Position numbers and translations under genes: made by a program. The notes under the pieces were generated by a model. That model ran no database searches. It saw only the letters and a program-made list of their open reading frames with translations, and was not told where the DNA came from. DNA of 25,000 nucleotides. Origin: Sphaeroforma sirkka. Taxonomy: Eukaryota > Opisthokonta > Ichthyosporea > Ichthyophonida. This document shows, one piece after another, positions 10,166-20,787 of the stretch. The stretch is taken from positions 52,501 through 77,500 of the forward strand of contig LUCW03000524.1 in NCBI GenBank assembly GCA_001586965.3, in the 5' to 3' direction. How positions within the stretch are numbered: position 1 is the stretch's first letter; each line of letters opens with the position of its first letter.

Positions 10166-10673
10166 CTAGTTCCATGTTTTTTTACGATCTAATGCCGTTT
10201 CAATCGGCATTACCTCGACTGCAATCTTGTTGGGTGCATGTGTTGTACGAGTCTTGATCTTTTGTTCAAACTCTTTAGACTCGTCTAGTTTAGCTAAGAA
10301 TTCGGTTGAGGGTTTCCACTTAGTGGTACCTGCAGGACCGATGCGACAAACAATGGTGTGTTTCCAAGGTGTCTTCTTAATAGAATAGGATCCCTGATAC
10401 AAAAAACGTGTCGGTTTCACGGTCGACATAAATAGGTTCGTCTTGAATCATATTAATTAAATCACGTATCCATGGGTCGGAGTTACGTAAGGGACAACAC
10501 AGCGTAATGGTAGATTTCGTAATATTAACATAATTTAACAACTGTGCGATAAGTTTACAAGGTGGGTTAGCCCACGCATTATGCTTTGATAAGTCAAGCT
10601 GAAATGCATCACCTTTAGGATGAGTCAACGACCTATATTCAGAAACCTGTTTGTTATGTTCTGCGGCGAACAT
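10166..10673 (-). pseudogene. extra pol module between RNase H and integrase: NPP-motif and chromodomain-like segments (Gypsy fossil)
   Basis: Between RNase H and integrase lie two segments that are not standard in Ty3/Gypsy. The first has DAFQLDLSKHNAWANPPCKL and later TLCCPLRNSDPWIRDL. This has the outline of the methylase-like domain (NPP motif, then P...PW) known downstream of RNase H in DIRS-type elements and in some Gypsy relatives. The second has WKHTIVCRIGPAGTTKWKPS followed by an acidic/basic helix, resembling a chromodomain. The match is by pattern only; no catalytic role is claimed. The region is part of a broken element. Confidence 0.55.
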
Positions 10674-10689
10674 ATCAACAATAAATGGA

Positions 10690-12490
10690 CCCTATCGTGA
10701 TTGAGCGAGGTTAACCATTTCTTATTTAGCATCCAATCGGTTGCTAATAACTCCTTGACTGTTTTCTGGTAGTCGGGCACAAGTCGAGAGAGCATGTCAG
10801 GAAGATGGTTAAGTATTCCTGGTATGTGTGTTATATTAAAAGCGAACTTGGCAATAATGTCATGCCAGCGGCTCACCAACTGTGAGTCAGGGTTCATGTC
10901 TTTTAAGTATGTTAGAGACTTTTGATCACAGGCGACAATAAAGTAACTTCCATAAAGGTAGTCTTTAAACTGTCTTAGCGCAGTAACTATAGCAAGGAGC
11001 TCTTGTTTAACGGTAGGGTAATTCCGTTGACTCTTATTATAACTCTTGCTAAAGAATTGTATGTAGCGCGGTTTACCATTTATCGTTTGGTAAAGCACTC
11101 CACCTACCGCTCGATCTGAAGCGTCGGTTGCTACTTGGAATGGGACACCATCCACAGGGTACTGCATGATGGGTGCGTCCATTACTTTACTTTTGACTAG
11201 TTTAAATGCATCATCACATTCTTTAGTCCAAAGCTTTCCCAAAGGTCCTTTGTGCAGCCGTAGGTGACTGAAAGGCTATAAGTATTGAGAAAGATGCGGT
11301 ACCGAATCCGAGAAGAAGTTAACAAACCCACACACAGAGTTCACATCTCTTCCAGTAATTGGTGTTGATAAATCCAACAGTAACTGTTTCTTGCCAGGAT
11401 CAATTTCTACCCCTGCTGCAGATACTTTGTAGCCAAGTAAGTGTATAGTATCTTTAGCAAAAGAACACTTGTCTTCGTTAATCTTAAGTTTAGCATGATT
11501 AAGTCGCTTTAAGACTTCTTTAACGAGTTTAGCATGTTCATGTGCTGTCTTTGTAAAGATAACTATATCATCTAAATAGACTGATACGTTATACGACAGG
11601 TCCGCAAATAGTTCCATCATAACTTGTTGGAAGAAAGAAGGTAACATGTGTAAGCCTTCAGGTGCACCTTTAAACTGGTACTTCTTACCTTGCCAAGTAA
11701 AGGAAAAGTATTTCCTATGAGGCTGATATATTTGTAGTTGATGGAATGCAGCTTTTAAGTCTATCTTGGAAAGATAGTCGCACCCTCCATTTTGCGTAGT
11801 ATCTCGCTTATCTTAGGTAAGGGAAAACTATGTTGCGGAATTAGTTTGTTGATTGGCGACAGGTCTAGTACTACTCTTGTTTTACTAAACGTTCCATCAG
11901 ATTTATATTGATCGACCGCTAAGAGAGCTAAGTTAACTGGGGTTGCATCATAATTGATTTCAATTAGACCCTGTTTTAACCAATCATCGATTTGGGCTTT
12001 GACAACGTCTTTGTGTCTCCAACTCACGTAGTTATGTGAAGGACACTTTACTTAGAGAAGTCGACGTTTGTTAAGTCAAGTCTAACGTACCCATTAGAGA
12101 ACTTAAACATACACCAGTCAGTTATTGCAATCTTCCTGTTTTGTATAATTAAGTCCATAATTATATCGGTGAAGTGCGGAATCATATCCTTTGCTTCACC
12201 TTCCGGAGGTTTAGGTATCTTTAACATATTATCATCTGACTGATCTTTATTCGGGTCTAGCCCATTAGGCAGACCAGTGAGTATTATACCTAAACTGAGA
12301 AGATCAGTCATACCTATAATTAAATCGTATTTCTGAGCATGTCAGTAACGATTAGGTGAGTCTTCACTTCTCTTCTATCTGACAGCATTATGCTTTTTCT
12401 CCATTTACGAAAACTGCTTGAAAGATACGTTCATCTTCTTTGGTATGGATTTTATTGAACATTTTCTCATAATCTTGCTCTAGTGCACAC
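10690..12490 (-). pseudogene. protease remnant, reverse transcriptase and RNase H region (Gypsy fossil)
   Basis: The reverse transcriptase catalytic block reads SVYLDDIVIFTKTAHEHAKL, preceded by the fingers region with TRVVLDLSPINKLIPQHSFP. Downstream is LLGYKVSAAGVEIDPGKK, the usual Ty3/Gypsy connection. RNase H shows FQVATDASDRAVGGVLYQ, ELLAIVTALRQFKDYLYG, and DQKSLTYL. Upstream of RT, a short AVFVNGEK and a leucine-rich DLLSLG stretch suggest what remains of the aspartic protease, whose active-site motif is not visible. The region is broken. Confidence 0.9.
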
Positions 12491-12508
12491 ATATGGTACT
12501 GTCAGTGC

Positions 12509-14536
12509 TTAACTTGGACGTCCGGTAAGTCCTTGCAATCCTCTTTTGTGCCAACCGTTAGTACCCTTGCAAGTAGCACACTCTTTCATATAGTGTCCAA
12601 AATCTGGCTTGCCTGGTGCACACTTAACAGGGTCGTGTCTACCATTCCACTTGCCATTACGTTTTGTGAGGTTGTAACCACACTTCTTGCAAGGCGCTCT
12701 CACCTTCTTTTCACCTTTCGGTTCGGTAGAAGTAGAGCCAGTACCCCCCTCCAGTAGTAGTGCGAGGTTTCTTAGTACTACGCGCAGTATTAGTCTCTAC
12801 TGCGTTTCGCTTAGTGGGCTGGGTGTAGCTCGTGGTACTAAGTACTCTAGTAGAGGAATTGGTATGCTTGTGAACTATCTTCTCAAAGACAGACCAAGGC
12901 ATAGATCGCAAATCACCATAGGCGATGATGTCATCATTGACTTTCTTAAAGAGGTTAGCTCCCAGAGTCTCCATCATCTGACAAATTAATAAATATTCGC
13001 CAGTATAGGTACGACCACCCATTCGAGTATTCATATGTGTCATATGAGCTAGAGCACCTCGAATAGTGGTATCGTTCGCAAAGAACTTGCGAGACTCTAA
13101 AAGTTCACGGTCACGTGCATCTTCAAAAAAAGGTGTTAAATATATTATCACGCAACTGGTGCCAGGGTAGGGCTTTCCAGTTGGGCTCATGAGCCTTCAA
13201 GATAGTTTGCCATTCACCTGGCTCACAGAAATGAATAAAGGCATTCATCATCTGCTTATCCCTAAGGCTGGCAGACTCCTTAAGTTGGTCGAAGGCCTTC
13301 AGTGTCTCCACTGTACTCTCATTAGTAGAGAAATCGACCTCAGCCTGCGCGTTACCTAGCTGCTTTATAAAGCTTGGTTCTAAGTGTTCACGAGGCTCAT
13401 GCTCAGTGCTACGGGCTGCTAGTGCCAAGATGGTGTCTATTTCCTTTCTCTTGTTATCGATTAGATAGCGAATGTTATCCGCTTTCCTATCGTCAAGGTC
13501 AGAGTCATTCAATAGACGGTCCTCAAGGACTTGCATACCAGAGCGTAATAGCCTGAGACGAGTATGTCTGGTTCTCACTTCCTCATCCTCAGGATTAGAG
13601 CGGGAACTCTCTAACGAGGTACTGGTGTAGCGATTGCCAAAATCGTGATTACCAGGGTTAGTTGGCAAATAAGGGTCGATATTACGAGGATGGTAAGCCT
13701 CATCGAGTTCCATACGATCATATCCTCTGACAGGGTTAGGTTTGTCAAGAGGATGGTCAATGGTAGCATCAGAGCTACAGAGATTAAATTTTGAAATATT
13801 TTCTCTCTCGCCAGTGGCAACTGGCTTAGTAGTAAACATACTGGCTGGTAAACCAGTAGGTCTCGGGTTCGAAACTGGGCCCGAATTTTTCTTCTTCTTT
13901 GGTATAGGAAGAATATCAGCCAAGTGGGACACGATAGAGGGGTCCACAACTGCTGCTGCCGCTAGCTCCTTCAAGAGTGCTTCAGTGCGGTTCAATTGGC
14001 GTCGAGATTGAGAGAATCCAACCACTCGTTGTCGAGTTATGGCGTCCTCAGCTTCGGCCCCAAGATTTGAGCTGAATGGAATGGCTTCTCCATCGATGGC
14101 GAAACCGAAATTTTCGGGCAGGTCCAATACTTCCTTTTCACTCCGGATTTGTGCTGGAGTGTCCTTTAGATGTGGAGTTATAATGTCCCCGACATTCGTA
14201 TCCACGAATTTTCCAGCCTTTCGACGTTTATCTCCAATATTTGACGGCACGTGGGGGGGGCAAGCTGGGGTCCTGAGCTTCACTCCTAGGTGATACACGG
14301 ACGCTGGCGAGCCTTTCCGCGGTAGTAGATACCTCTTCTTCCAAGGCTTTAGGATCCGACGAGTCATCCTCAGAATAATCCTCTGTACCAACCTCAGAAT
14401 TTGCTTCCCCAACAGTATCCTCGGCAGGCTCAACTCCAGACAGGCTAGGTGTTTCCACAGGGACCTCAGGAACCTCGGCAGGCTTAGCAGGCTTAGAGCT
14501 AGCGGCTCCCTTGCCTTTAGAAGTACCCTTAGCCAT
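12509..14536 (-). pseudogene. gag region (Gypsy fossil)
   Basis: Structural protein region beginning with ATG at 14536 (MAKGTSKGKGAASSKPAKPA). It is long for Ty3/Gypsy gag. First comes a Pro/Glu/Ser-rich disordered lead, then a charged central part with a predicted helical stretch (TRLRLLRSGMQVLEDRLL). A capsid-like part follows, with WQTILKAHEPNWKALPWHQL and later FEKIVHKHTN. The nucleocapsid end carries CKKCGYNL and KPDFGHYMKECATCKGTNGW. This is a Cys/His cluster not spaced as the usual CX2CX4HX4C knuckle. The region is broken. Confidence 0.75.
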
Positions 14537-14615
14537 AGTATTTGCTGGATAGTAAATCGATGTCAGACAGTCTAGAAGCAGTACACTACTGTAACTACTA
14601 AATAACTGAAAAATA

Positions 14616-15211
14616 TGCAAACTACGATGGAAACTACTAGGTTTCAAACTATATTAAACTAAAATACAATTTAGTCAGTTAGGATTTAGCAGTGATAGCT
14701 TGTGTAAGAATGATCGGGACTGCCTCTTGTTAAGAGCCTAAATATCCTCGATCACACAGGGCGTACCTCTAGCTGTTCTTTATTGAATAATTTTCACTAG
14801 AAGTACTAAGTGTTCATGACCACTTGCCTAATTTGTAAATAGACATAATAACGTAAGTTACGTTAATACATTAGCTGATATAAATAAAGTTCCATCTGAA
14901 GAAAAGTTAAAAAAAAGAAAAAAGACTTATTGGATTTTGGAGATTGGCGGGAGGACCAAAATCTATAAGTAGTAGTTCGGAGATTATAAAATTTAGTTTA
15001 TAATATCCTACATCTACTAATGTCTCAAATATGTCCAAGTAGATGAGTCATACCAAATACTCAGGCTATTGGAGCCATCAAAGTGAATTTAGAACACTTT
15101 GGAAATATTGGAAAAAGAGCTTGTACTAAATTATTTAAAATACAAATAAAACCAATGTATTATCTCAATTGATCTTGATATTTTAGACTGACCGGAGGCC
15201 GTATTTCTACA
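14616..15211 (-). repeat. 5' LTR of the Ty3/Gypsy element
   Basis: 596 bp with TG...CA ends. It pairs with 7502-8096 and differs by about 15-20 substitutions and small indels in A-runs. The complement of 14779-14784 is AATAAA. Transcription of the element would start here and run toward lower coordinates. Confidence 0.95.
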
Positions 15212-15390
15212 GAAGAACTATTTTATTGTTCTCGTTGCTCGGGGCTTTATACTAAGCTATCTGAGATTACTTCTGCCGTGACTGATTTATGAAGAGGGGA
15301 AAAAATCTTTCTGATTTGATAGAGTGTGAAGTGGTAAACCCTAGCTAAAGTGCATATGTATGTCTTTATATCTGATCTCACCTTTGGTTC
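15212..15390. other. flank of the LTR element, no gene recognised
   Basis: A minus-strand open frame of 80 codons (15247-15489) passes through here into the tandem duplication. It lacks an ATG at its start and has no recognisable domain. Confidence 0.3.
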
Positions 15391-15747
15391 TTTACTTAAG
15401 ATATTTGTACTAATGTTGAACCGCTTGCGCTGGTCAGGGTAAAAACTCATATGGTTATATGAGAACCCTTCTGCAGAACAGTTTAACACTTCGATACTAT
15501 GACATACATACTTCTACAACTTATTCTCACGCTGATCACATAGGGACGCAGCTATTTTTAGATTGGTGCTTTACTAAAGATATTTGTACTAATGTTGAAC
15601 CGCTTGCGCTGGTCAGGGTAAAACTCATATGGTTATATGAGAACCCTTCTGCAGAACAGTTTAACACTTCGATACTATGACATACATACTTCTACAACTT
15701 ATTCTCACGCTGATCACATAGGGACGCAGCTATTTTTAGATTGGTGC
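15391..15747. repeat. 179-bp tandem duplication
   Basis: Copy 1 is 15391-15569 and copy 2 is 15570-15747, head to tail. They differ only by one substitution near the start (CTTAAG/CTAAAG) and one A in a run, so the duplication is recent. It lies just outside the LTR element. The unit begins TTTACT and ends GATTGGTGC. Confidence 0.97.
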
Positions 15748-15763
15748 GGTTAACAAACTTAGA

Positions 15764-16096
15764 CAACTCTTAAGAGTTGGTTGAGAAATGTTAAACTCTC
15801 GAGAGTCGGTTATTTGATTTACTTGACTCTTAGAAAGGAATTCAGAAGCTTCCTTAGCTCTCGGGAGTAAGTCAACTCTGATGATTTCTGTTATAAATCA
15901 GAGTTTTTCTTACTGTGCTGTAAAATCTGGTCTGAGATCTGTAGTCTCTCACTCCCCCTTAAATTTAAATCAGAAGCTGAAGGCTGTAGTGTGAACTGTG
16001 GAGGTTGATTCTTTCAAACAAAACTGTCTCTCTGTGTCTCTCTCGTTAGTTGAAACTCGAGGGCTGAAGACGTAAGATTGAAACTCTCGAGTGTCA
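15764..16096. repeat. cluster of short palindromes of the ACTCTCGAGAGT type
   Basis: Perfect palindromes CAACTCTTAAGAGTTG (15764-15779) and ACTCTCGAGAGT (15795-15806) are followed by variants CTCTCGGGAG (15858-15867), ACTCGAGGG (about 16054) and ACTCTCGAGTGT (about 16083-16094). Five related sites in 330 bases could be binding sites for a dimeric factor or remains of a degenerate repeat. No function is shown. Confidence 0.6.
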
Positions 16097-16814
16097 AATT
16101 GTTTGTACCTGTAGGTTTGGTGATCCTCTATACAGTGACAGGCAGCACAATTTCGCAGACGAAGAAAAAATGCCGCAAGATGTTGAGCCTCCTATTCACG
16201 AATGTGTTGTTCGTATTTTCTTTTATCAGTGAGTCTTGTTCTATTATGGCAAGAATTCAGGGAGCCGCGTTGCATTTGAGTAGTAGGGTGCGAATATTGT
16301 GATGCTAGTGGCTTCCTTTATGGCATTATCAAGGACTTATGGGATTAGCTCTCAGAGAGGATTTACCCTTGCCTTTATTTCATCCGCCTAGTTAGGAGTA
16401 GTGCATTCTGTTCTTTGGTGTAGAGCGTTGCTGTGTGTATATTGTGCGCTGCCGAATAAATCAATGGTGAATTTCTTGAAGCTTCGTTCTGCTTCTATGT
16501 AGAATCGTGGATGTGGTTTTCAGTCTATGGCAGATATCAGGGCGGGCATGTTCGTTTCAAGGTCTGAGTGTTCTTGACCACTGCGTAGAGTTATGGATCT
16601 GGAAAGCAACAGCCAGGGATACAATAAACATCTGCTCATGTAGCATCTAGGGTCCAGAATATCAAAAAGCCAATCCATAAACCCAGAACCCAGAATAATC
16701 AAATATTTAGTTTTAGAATTAGGATTGAAATATTTCTGATATTAGAGTGATCAGAAATAATAGCGGTAGAACCAGTAAGATATACCGGGACTCTGCGTGA
16801 GAGAGAAACACTCA
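16097..16814. other. stretch without a recognised gene
   Basis: Only short open frames without ATG starts or domains. CT-rich and mixed sequence with no clear repeat. Confidence 0.3.
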
Positions 16815-16913
16815 GGTAAATCCTGAGTTTTAGTGAAAACACAAATAAAGACTCAGTTCGGTTCTCTCAAACTAGGGACTTTTCCTAGCTGAGAAAACCG
16901 TACTTGAGACGAG
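16815..16913 (-). repeat. inverted, diverged copy of 21781-21887
   Basis: Read on the minus strand this matches 21781-21887 over about 100 bases. Shared blocks include AAGTACGGTT, TCTCAGCTAG, CCGAACTGAGTCTTTATTTG (20 bases) and ACTCAGG. The conserved run spans the end of the gag-like frame at 21394-21840 and continues past it. It marks a second, older copy of the same unclassified family, in the opposite orientation. Its flanks have lost clear similarity. Confidence 0.8.
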
Positions 16914-18060
16914 GTCTATTGTATCCGTGATCGTATACCTTTTAGCTATTCTCTATACTCTACATTTTTTTACAATATCCTTACTTAGATAAATCACCAA
17001 GAATCATTACACTTTAGTGAAATCATAGCAGATAGTGACAAAGATTCATTACTGTCGTAAGAAAATCCAAAAGTAAAAATAACTCTATTTATTACATCTA
17101 AGAGGAAGCAGCGAGGATACCAGGGTACTCAGGAAGGCCAACGTACGAAGAGTTGCTAAGACGAGCTGCTAAAGAGAGAAGAACAGAGAGGAGCCGGACA
17201 AAGAGACTCCTTGAGTTATAACGTAACCGCAGTGCAACAACTAAGGTAAATATATCGTGGCCAGCTGAGCTGAAGTGTGAATAATTAGTAACCTCAGTGT
17301 GTAGAAAAAACAGCAGTGACGGTTATTAATTAATCAATGTTGGGGATTTTCAGACAAGAAAATATACTGAAACCAAGGACACTACCCAAACACACGAGAC
17401 AGACTAGTGTCAACATAGCACAAGCATTACTATCACAAACAGCCAGACCAAAGTAGCGATTTTACTATCAGCATAAAAGCTAGAAAGCACTTAGGACAGT
17501 TACAATTAAGGCTCAAATTGAGGATTTTAACCCTAGTCAAGAGCAGAGCTTAAAAACGAGCATTCAAGATTTTTGCAGCTGAAGACAGAGAAACAATATA
17601 GTATAATGGCTACACAGGAACACACACGTAGTGATAGGAGAATAACAGACACTACTGAGCTGAAGGAGATCAAGCTAGATGCTTGAGATCGATTTAGAGG
17701 CTCCAATCGCACACAAGAATAATTGTGACCAGAAGAATCGTCACATTTCTTATGATTCAATCAAATAAGTAGAAGGGCCACAAGGGACACAGAGGTACCA
17801 GTATACGTTCATAAAAGGATAATCAATATTCTACTAATCCAGTGAAATTGCGGTAATCAAGGCTGATATTTGAAAGCGAATATCATATTCAAGGCCAATT
17901 ATGAGGAGAACATACCACAGTGATCTTATAACCAGATATAACGAAAGCAGATAGTATACTATAAAGGTCGTACTTAAAGCACAGTAGTGGATTTGGCACA
18001 GACTTTAAGCGCCCCACATTCCATAAAAAGCACAGTAGATTCACCGAACACAATACATGC
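16914..18060. other. A-rich stretch, weak coding fragments only
   Basis: A plus-strand segment at 17102-17221 reads GRPTYEELLRRAAKERRTER and ends at TAA. It is bounded on the left by a stop, so it could only be an exon (possible acceptor tattacatctaag). An ATG frame at about 17607 (MATQEHTRSDRRITDTTELK) closes after 26 codons. Neither is recognised. The rest looks non-coding. Confidence 0.25.
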
Positions 18061-18171
18061 ATACAGTCCATGGCATACTGAATCAAGTATTATTAGCGCG
18101 GGCTAAAATAAGCAAACTACATACAGACAGTCCATGGTATACTGAATAAAGTTTTGGCATACTGAATAGAG
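18061..18171 (+). repeat. short direct repeats CAGTCCATGG(C/T)ATACTGAAT
   Basis: Two copies at about 18064-18083 and 18128-18147, each in a context beginning ATACAG or ACAGACAG, and a shorter third copy (GGCATACTGAATA) at about 18156-18168. The spacing of the first two is about 64 bases. This looks like a local duplication with decay. Confidence 0.8.
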
Positions 18172-19043
18172 CAGGCCAAAACATGTAAATATGTCCCACC
18201 AGAGACAATACAAGGCAAACATCATAACCGGTGAACACACATGACATTGAGATGCTCAAAAAAAACAAATAATTCCTATAAAAAAAACAATCACATGCAA
18301 TCAGCATAAAAACATGATTGAAAAAGTTCAAGATCTTTGAATAAAACAAACCAAATAAACAAGACATGAACAAATGCAAAAGCTAATAGCCATGTACATT
18401 CCTACCTAACACGAAATAGCAAATCAAGCGAGAGAAAATCCGAAATCGATTAGATTTCAAATTACAAAGAAATAGAACGTAATAACTGACGACAATCATC
18501 CTAGACACAAGTCACAAAAGGGAGAACAGTGACAATGGAGCAAGCCATCCTATATATGCTTCAAACAAACATAGGGTCATCGACTAAGTGGGAGGCAACG
18601 TGAAATCAGCCAAAATTTTGACACATCGAGTATAGAGGACAAAGCGAAGCGCCACTACTATTCTTTGGGGCAAGTCACAAGACAACACGATAGGGGTGTG
18701 GACATAATACAGACTATACTAAACATGGTCAGACAACACACGACACGTACATGAATCTGGACACAAGGACAGGAAATCCATAACAGTACAAAAACGCATA
18801 GTTTACGATGGAGCATCGAGATCCCAATACATACCGAGTTAGAAAACTAAGATTTCAACAGGAATTACAATCACACGCTTATATATAACATACAGATACA
18901 GAAAATATATCAAAGAGAGAGGCAACATATAGAGCCAAACATCTCAAGTGAGCCAAACATCTCAAGTGACAATACAATCACAACAGTTCGGTACGAGTCT
19001 ATAGGGATAATAATATTTTTTCAAAAAATGACAAGTATGTATA
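18172..19043. other. A-rich non-coding stretch with an 18-bp tandem repeat
   Basis: No gene is recognised. GAGCCAAACATCTCAAGT occurs twice in tandem at 18932-18967. The region lies downstream of the minus-strand ORF that ends at 19044 and may be its 3' untranslated or element-internal DNA. Confidence 0.45.
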
Positions 19044-20207
19044 TTACAATGTATGAACATATGGTATGGCTCTCATAGTCGCTGTAGTGGTTAAGGAAAG
19101 ATTAGCGTTTGCCGGGATTTGCGGGTGAGGTGAGAAGATGTTTGCATCATGCTTTGCTTGGTAAGCCTTCTGGAGACGATCCGCGGTAGATTGGAGGATG
19201 TCTGCGTTAGTGGAGTTGACAAGTGGGATCAGTAGTGCATCCATGCTGCGGTCAAGAATTTTTGGCGCTCGTTCATGTGTGCAGCGGGCCTCCCGCTTGG
19301 TGCGGAGATAATGGATTAAAGCTGCTTTCGTAGCGTCGGGATGTTGTTGGGAGCGGGGGTCGATGTTTTCATCAAGCTGCCATTTCCGCGTAAGTGCTGC
19401 ATGTCGTTTTACCTGGGCGACAGCGTCGCTAGGAACACAAAGGCGGATGAAACTGGTGGAGCTTCCGCGGCGATTTGGTTGAGATACCGATTTAGACGTA
19501 AGATACCAGAGAAAGTGGTGGCGATTGAGGACTGGTTGGGCATGCCAGTATTTTTCAAATACTGATTGGGATGGGGGCATGCCGTTAGGAAAAATTGCTC
19601 GGAAGAAGAGCCATACCGGAGTTATGACATCCATTTCATGAAGAGTTTTGTCCGGCTTCGGGCGGCCCACCACTTTCGTCAAAAGGTGTTTGGGTACTGG
19701 CGGCTGCGGTTGGGACTGAGAAGCTGGTAGGGTCGGGCGTTTTTTAGGGCTCGGTTTTGTAGGTTTGTCTACTTTTGAGCGGTAGCTGGGAGGCTCACTG
19801 CTGCTATTGGGCGCCTGTGACCGCGGTCGTTTTGCAGGCGGAGCAGGCGGGCTTGTGGAGCCAAATCGGAAAGTGTCGGGTGTGTCTTTATCTATAGGTG
19901 CACGGGTTTGGGATTTAAAGTCCCGGAGTTTGGATTCAAGGTTGGTTGTTTTTGCACAGAGGTTAGTGAGCATTTGGTGTATGGTTGATTTCCATTGGTC
20001 ATCAGTCAAAGACTCCTTGGAGATGGGCCTATCATTGTTCGGGGTTGTTAGAGCCGGTCCCAAAATTTGATTGAGATTGGCCTGTAGAGTACTGACCTGG
20101 GCAGAGAGGTTTGTGATCGATTTTTGTATGTCCAATTTCCATTGATCATTGGGTAAGGAGTCGTTGGGGACGAACGTCTCAATTGGGGATTCGGCCTAGC
20201 CCGACAT
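19044..20207 (-). CDS. ORF1/gag-like protein of an unclassified retroelement-type family
   Basis: A frame of nearly 390 codons, among the longest coding signals in the window. The N-terminal part holds two related helical repeats, NDQWKLDIQKSITNLSAQVS and TDDQWKSTIHQMLTNLCAKT, each followed by a leucine-spaced helix that would form a coiled coil. A Pro/Ser/Lys-rich basic linker follows (KPSPKKRPTLPASQSQPQPP). The C-terminal half is a folded-looking domain with VWLFFRAIFPNGMPPSQSVF, RHHFLWYLTSKSV and SFIRLCVPSDAVAQVKRHAA. Coiled coil, then basic linker, then a globular RNA-binding-like domain resembles LINE ORF1 proteins and some gag proteins. No zinc knuckle and no RT is found downstream. It could also be a host gene. 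The exact start is not certain. Confidence 0.5.
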
Positions 20208-20523
20208 TTTTCGCGGATGTGGGACTGTGGGGCTGTGGGAGTGTGGGTCCCCAGACTCCCTACTGTATTTTATTTTTTTGATTGGAAATCCAAATTTCAA
20301 GTCAACGTTTTGGTGGGGTCTGTGGGTTTTTGAAAGTGGTATTCAGTTCTACACTGGTGACCTACTGGTCACCGAGATTTACGTTTCGGATACGAAAAAT
20401 TGAATCAAAGGTCCATCGTGAAAAATAAATATGGGGAAGTGAAAAATAAATAGTCCAAAGGGACAAATGTTCCAAGTGACACCACGTACACACCCAGTTG
20501 GGTACAGCACCAAAAGTACTAGG

Positions 20524-20639
20524 TACAGTCACTAGGACCGAACAGCGAGGAGTGACATCTCCAGGACCGAAAATCAAGGGGTGACATCACCAGGACCGAA
20601 CTTTGTCTAGTGGCCTCACTAGGACCGAACATCGCATTA
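20524..20639 (+). repeat. 29-bp minisatellite, four units
   Basis: The core AGGACCGAA recurs at 20534, 20563, 20592 and 20621, an exact 29-base period. A typical unit (20582-20610) begins TGACATCACCAGGACCGAAC. The units differ at several positions, so the array is not new. The period is not a multiple of three, which argues against a coding role. Confidence 0.92.
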
Positions 20640-20787
20640 GCATCATGAGAGAATATTTTTTCATATGATGGAATAATCACAAGTACGTCCACACGTGACG
20701 AAATAAGCTTGACTAACAAACACCGTTTAGACTCTCATAGATACAAGGAACAAGGCAACAAGCTAGCTTACCAAGCAGAACGGTAGA

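Larger units (their letters stand above)
7502..15211 (-). mobile_element. Ty3/Gypsy-type LTR retrotransposon, full length but broken
   Basis: A 7,710-bp element read on the minus strand. It is bounded by two LTRs of about 595 bp that begin TGTAGAAATACGG and end GTTTACA (coding orientation). The internal order is gag, protease remnant, reverse transcriptase, RNase H, extra module, integrase and chromodomain-like tail; RT-RNase H before integrase is the Ty3/Gypsy order. The coding part is interrupted, by eye, by several to about ten changes, so the copy is a fossil. The LTRs differ at about 15-20 positions (near 3 %), a moderate age. The bases flanking the two ends (TGGT at 7498-7501 and GAAG at 15212-15215) do not match, so no target-site duplication is visible. 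No primer-binding site starting with TGG is seen next to the 5' LTR. Confidence 0.95.

Noticed and set aside
14581-14615. Primer-binding site complementary to the tRNA-Val in this window
   Set aside because: The sequence next to the 5' LTR does not begin with TGG and shows no match to the complement of that tRNA's 3' end. Self-priming as in Tf1 was considered, but no convincing complement was found.
7498-15215. 5-bp target-site duplication for the complete element
   Set aside because: The flanking bases differ on the two sides.
20524-20639. CRISPR-like array
   Set aside because: The 29-bp units are contiguous and diverged with no unique spacers, so this is a minisatellite in a eukaryotic context.
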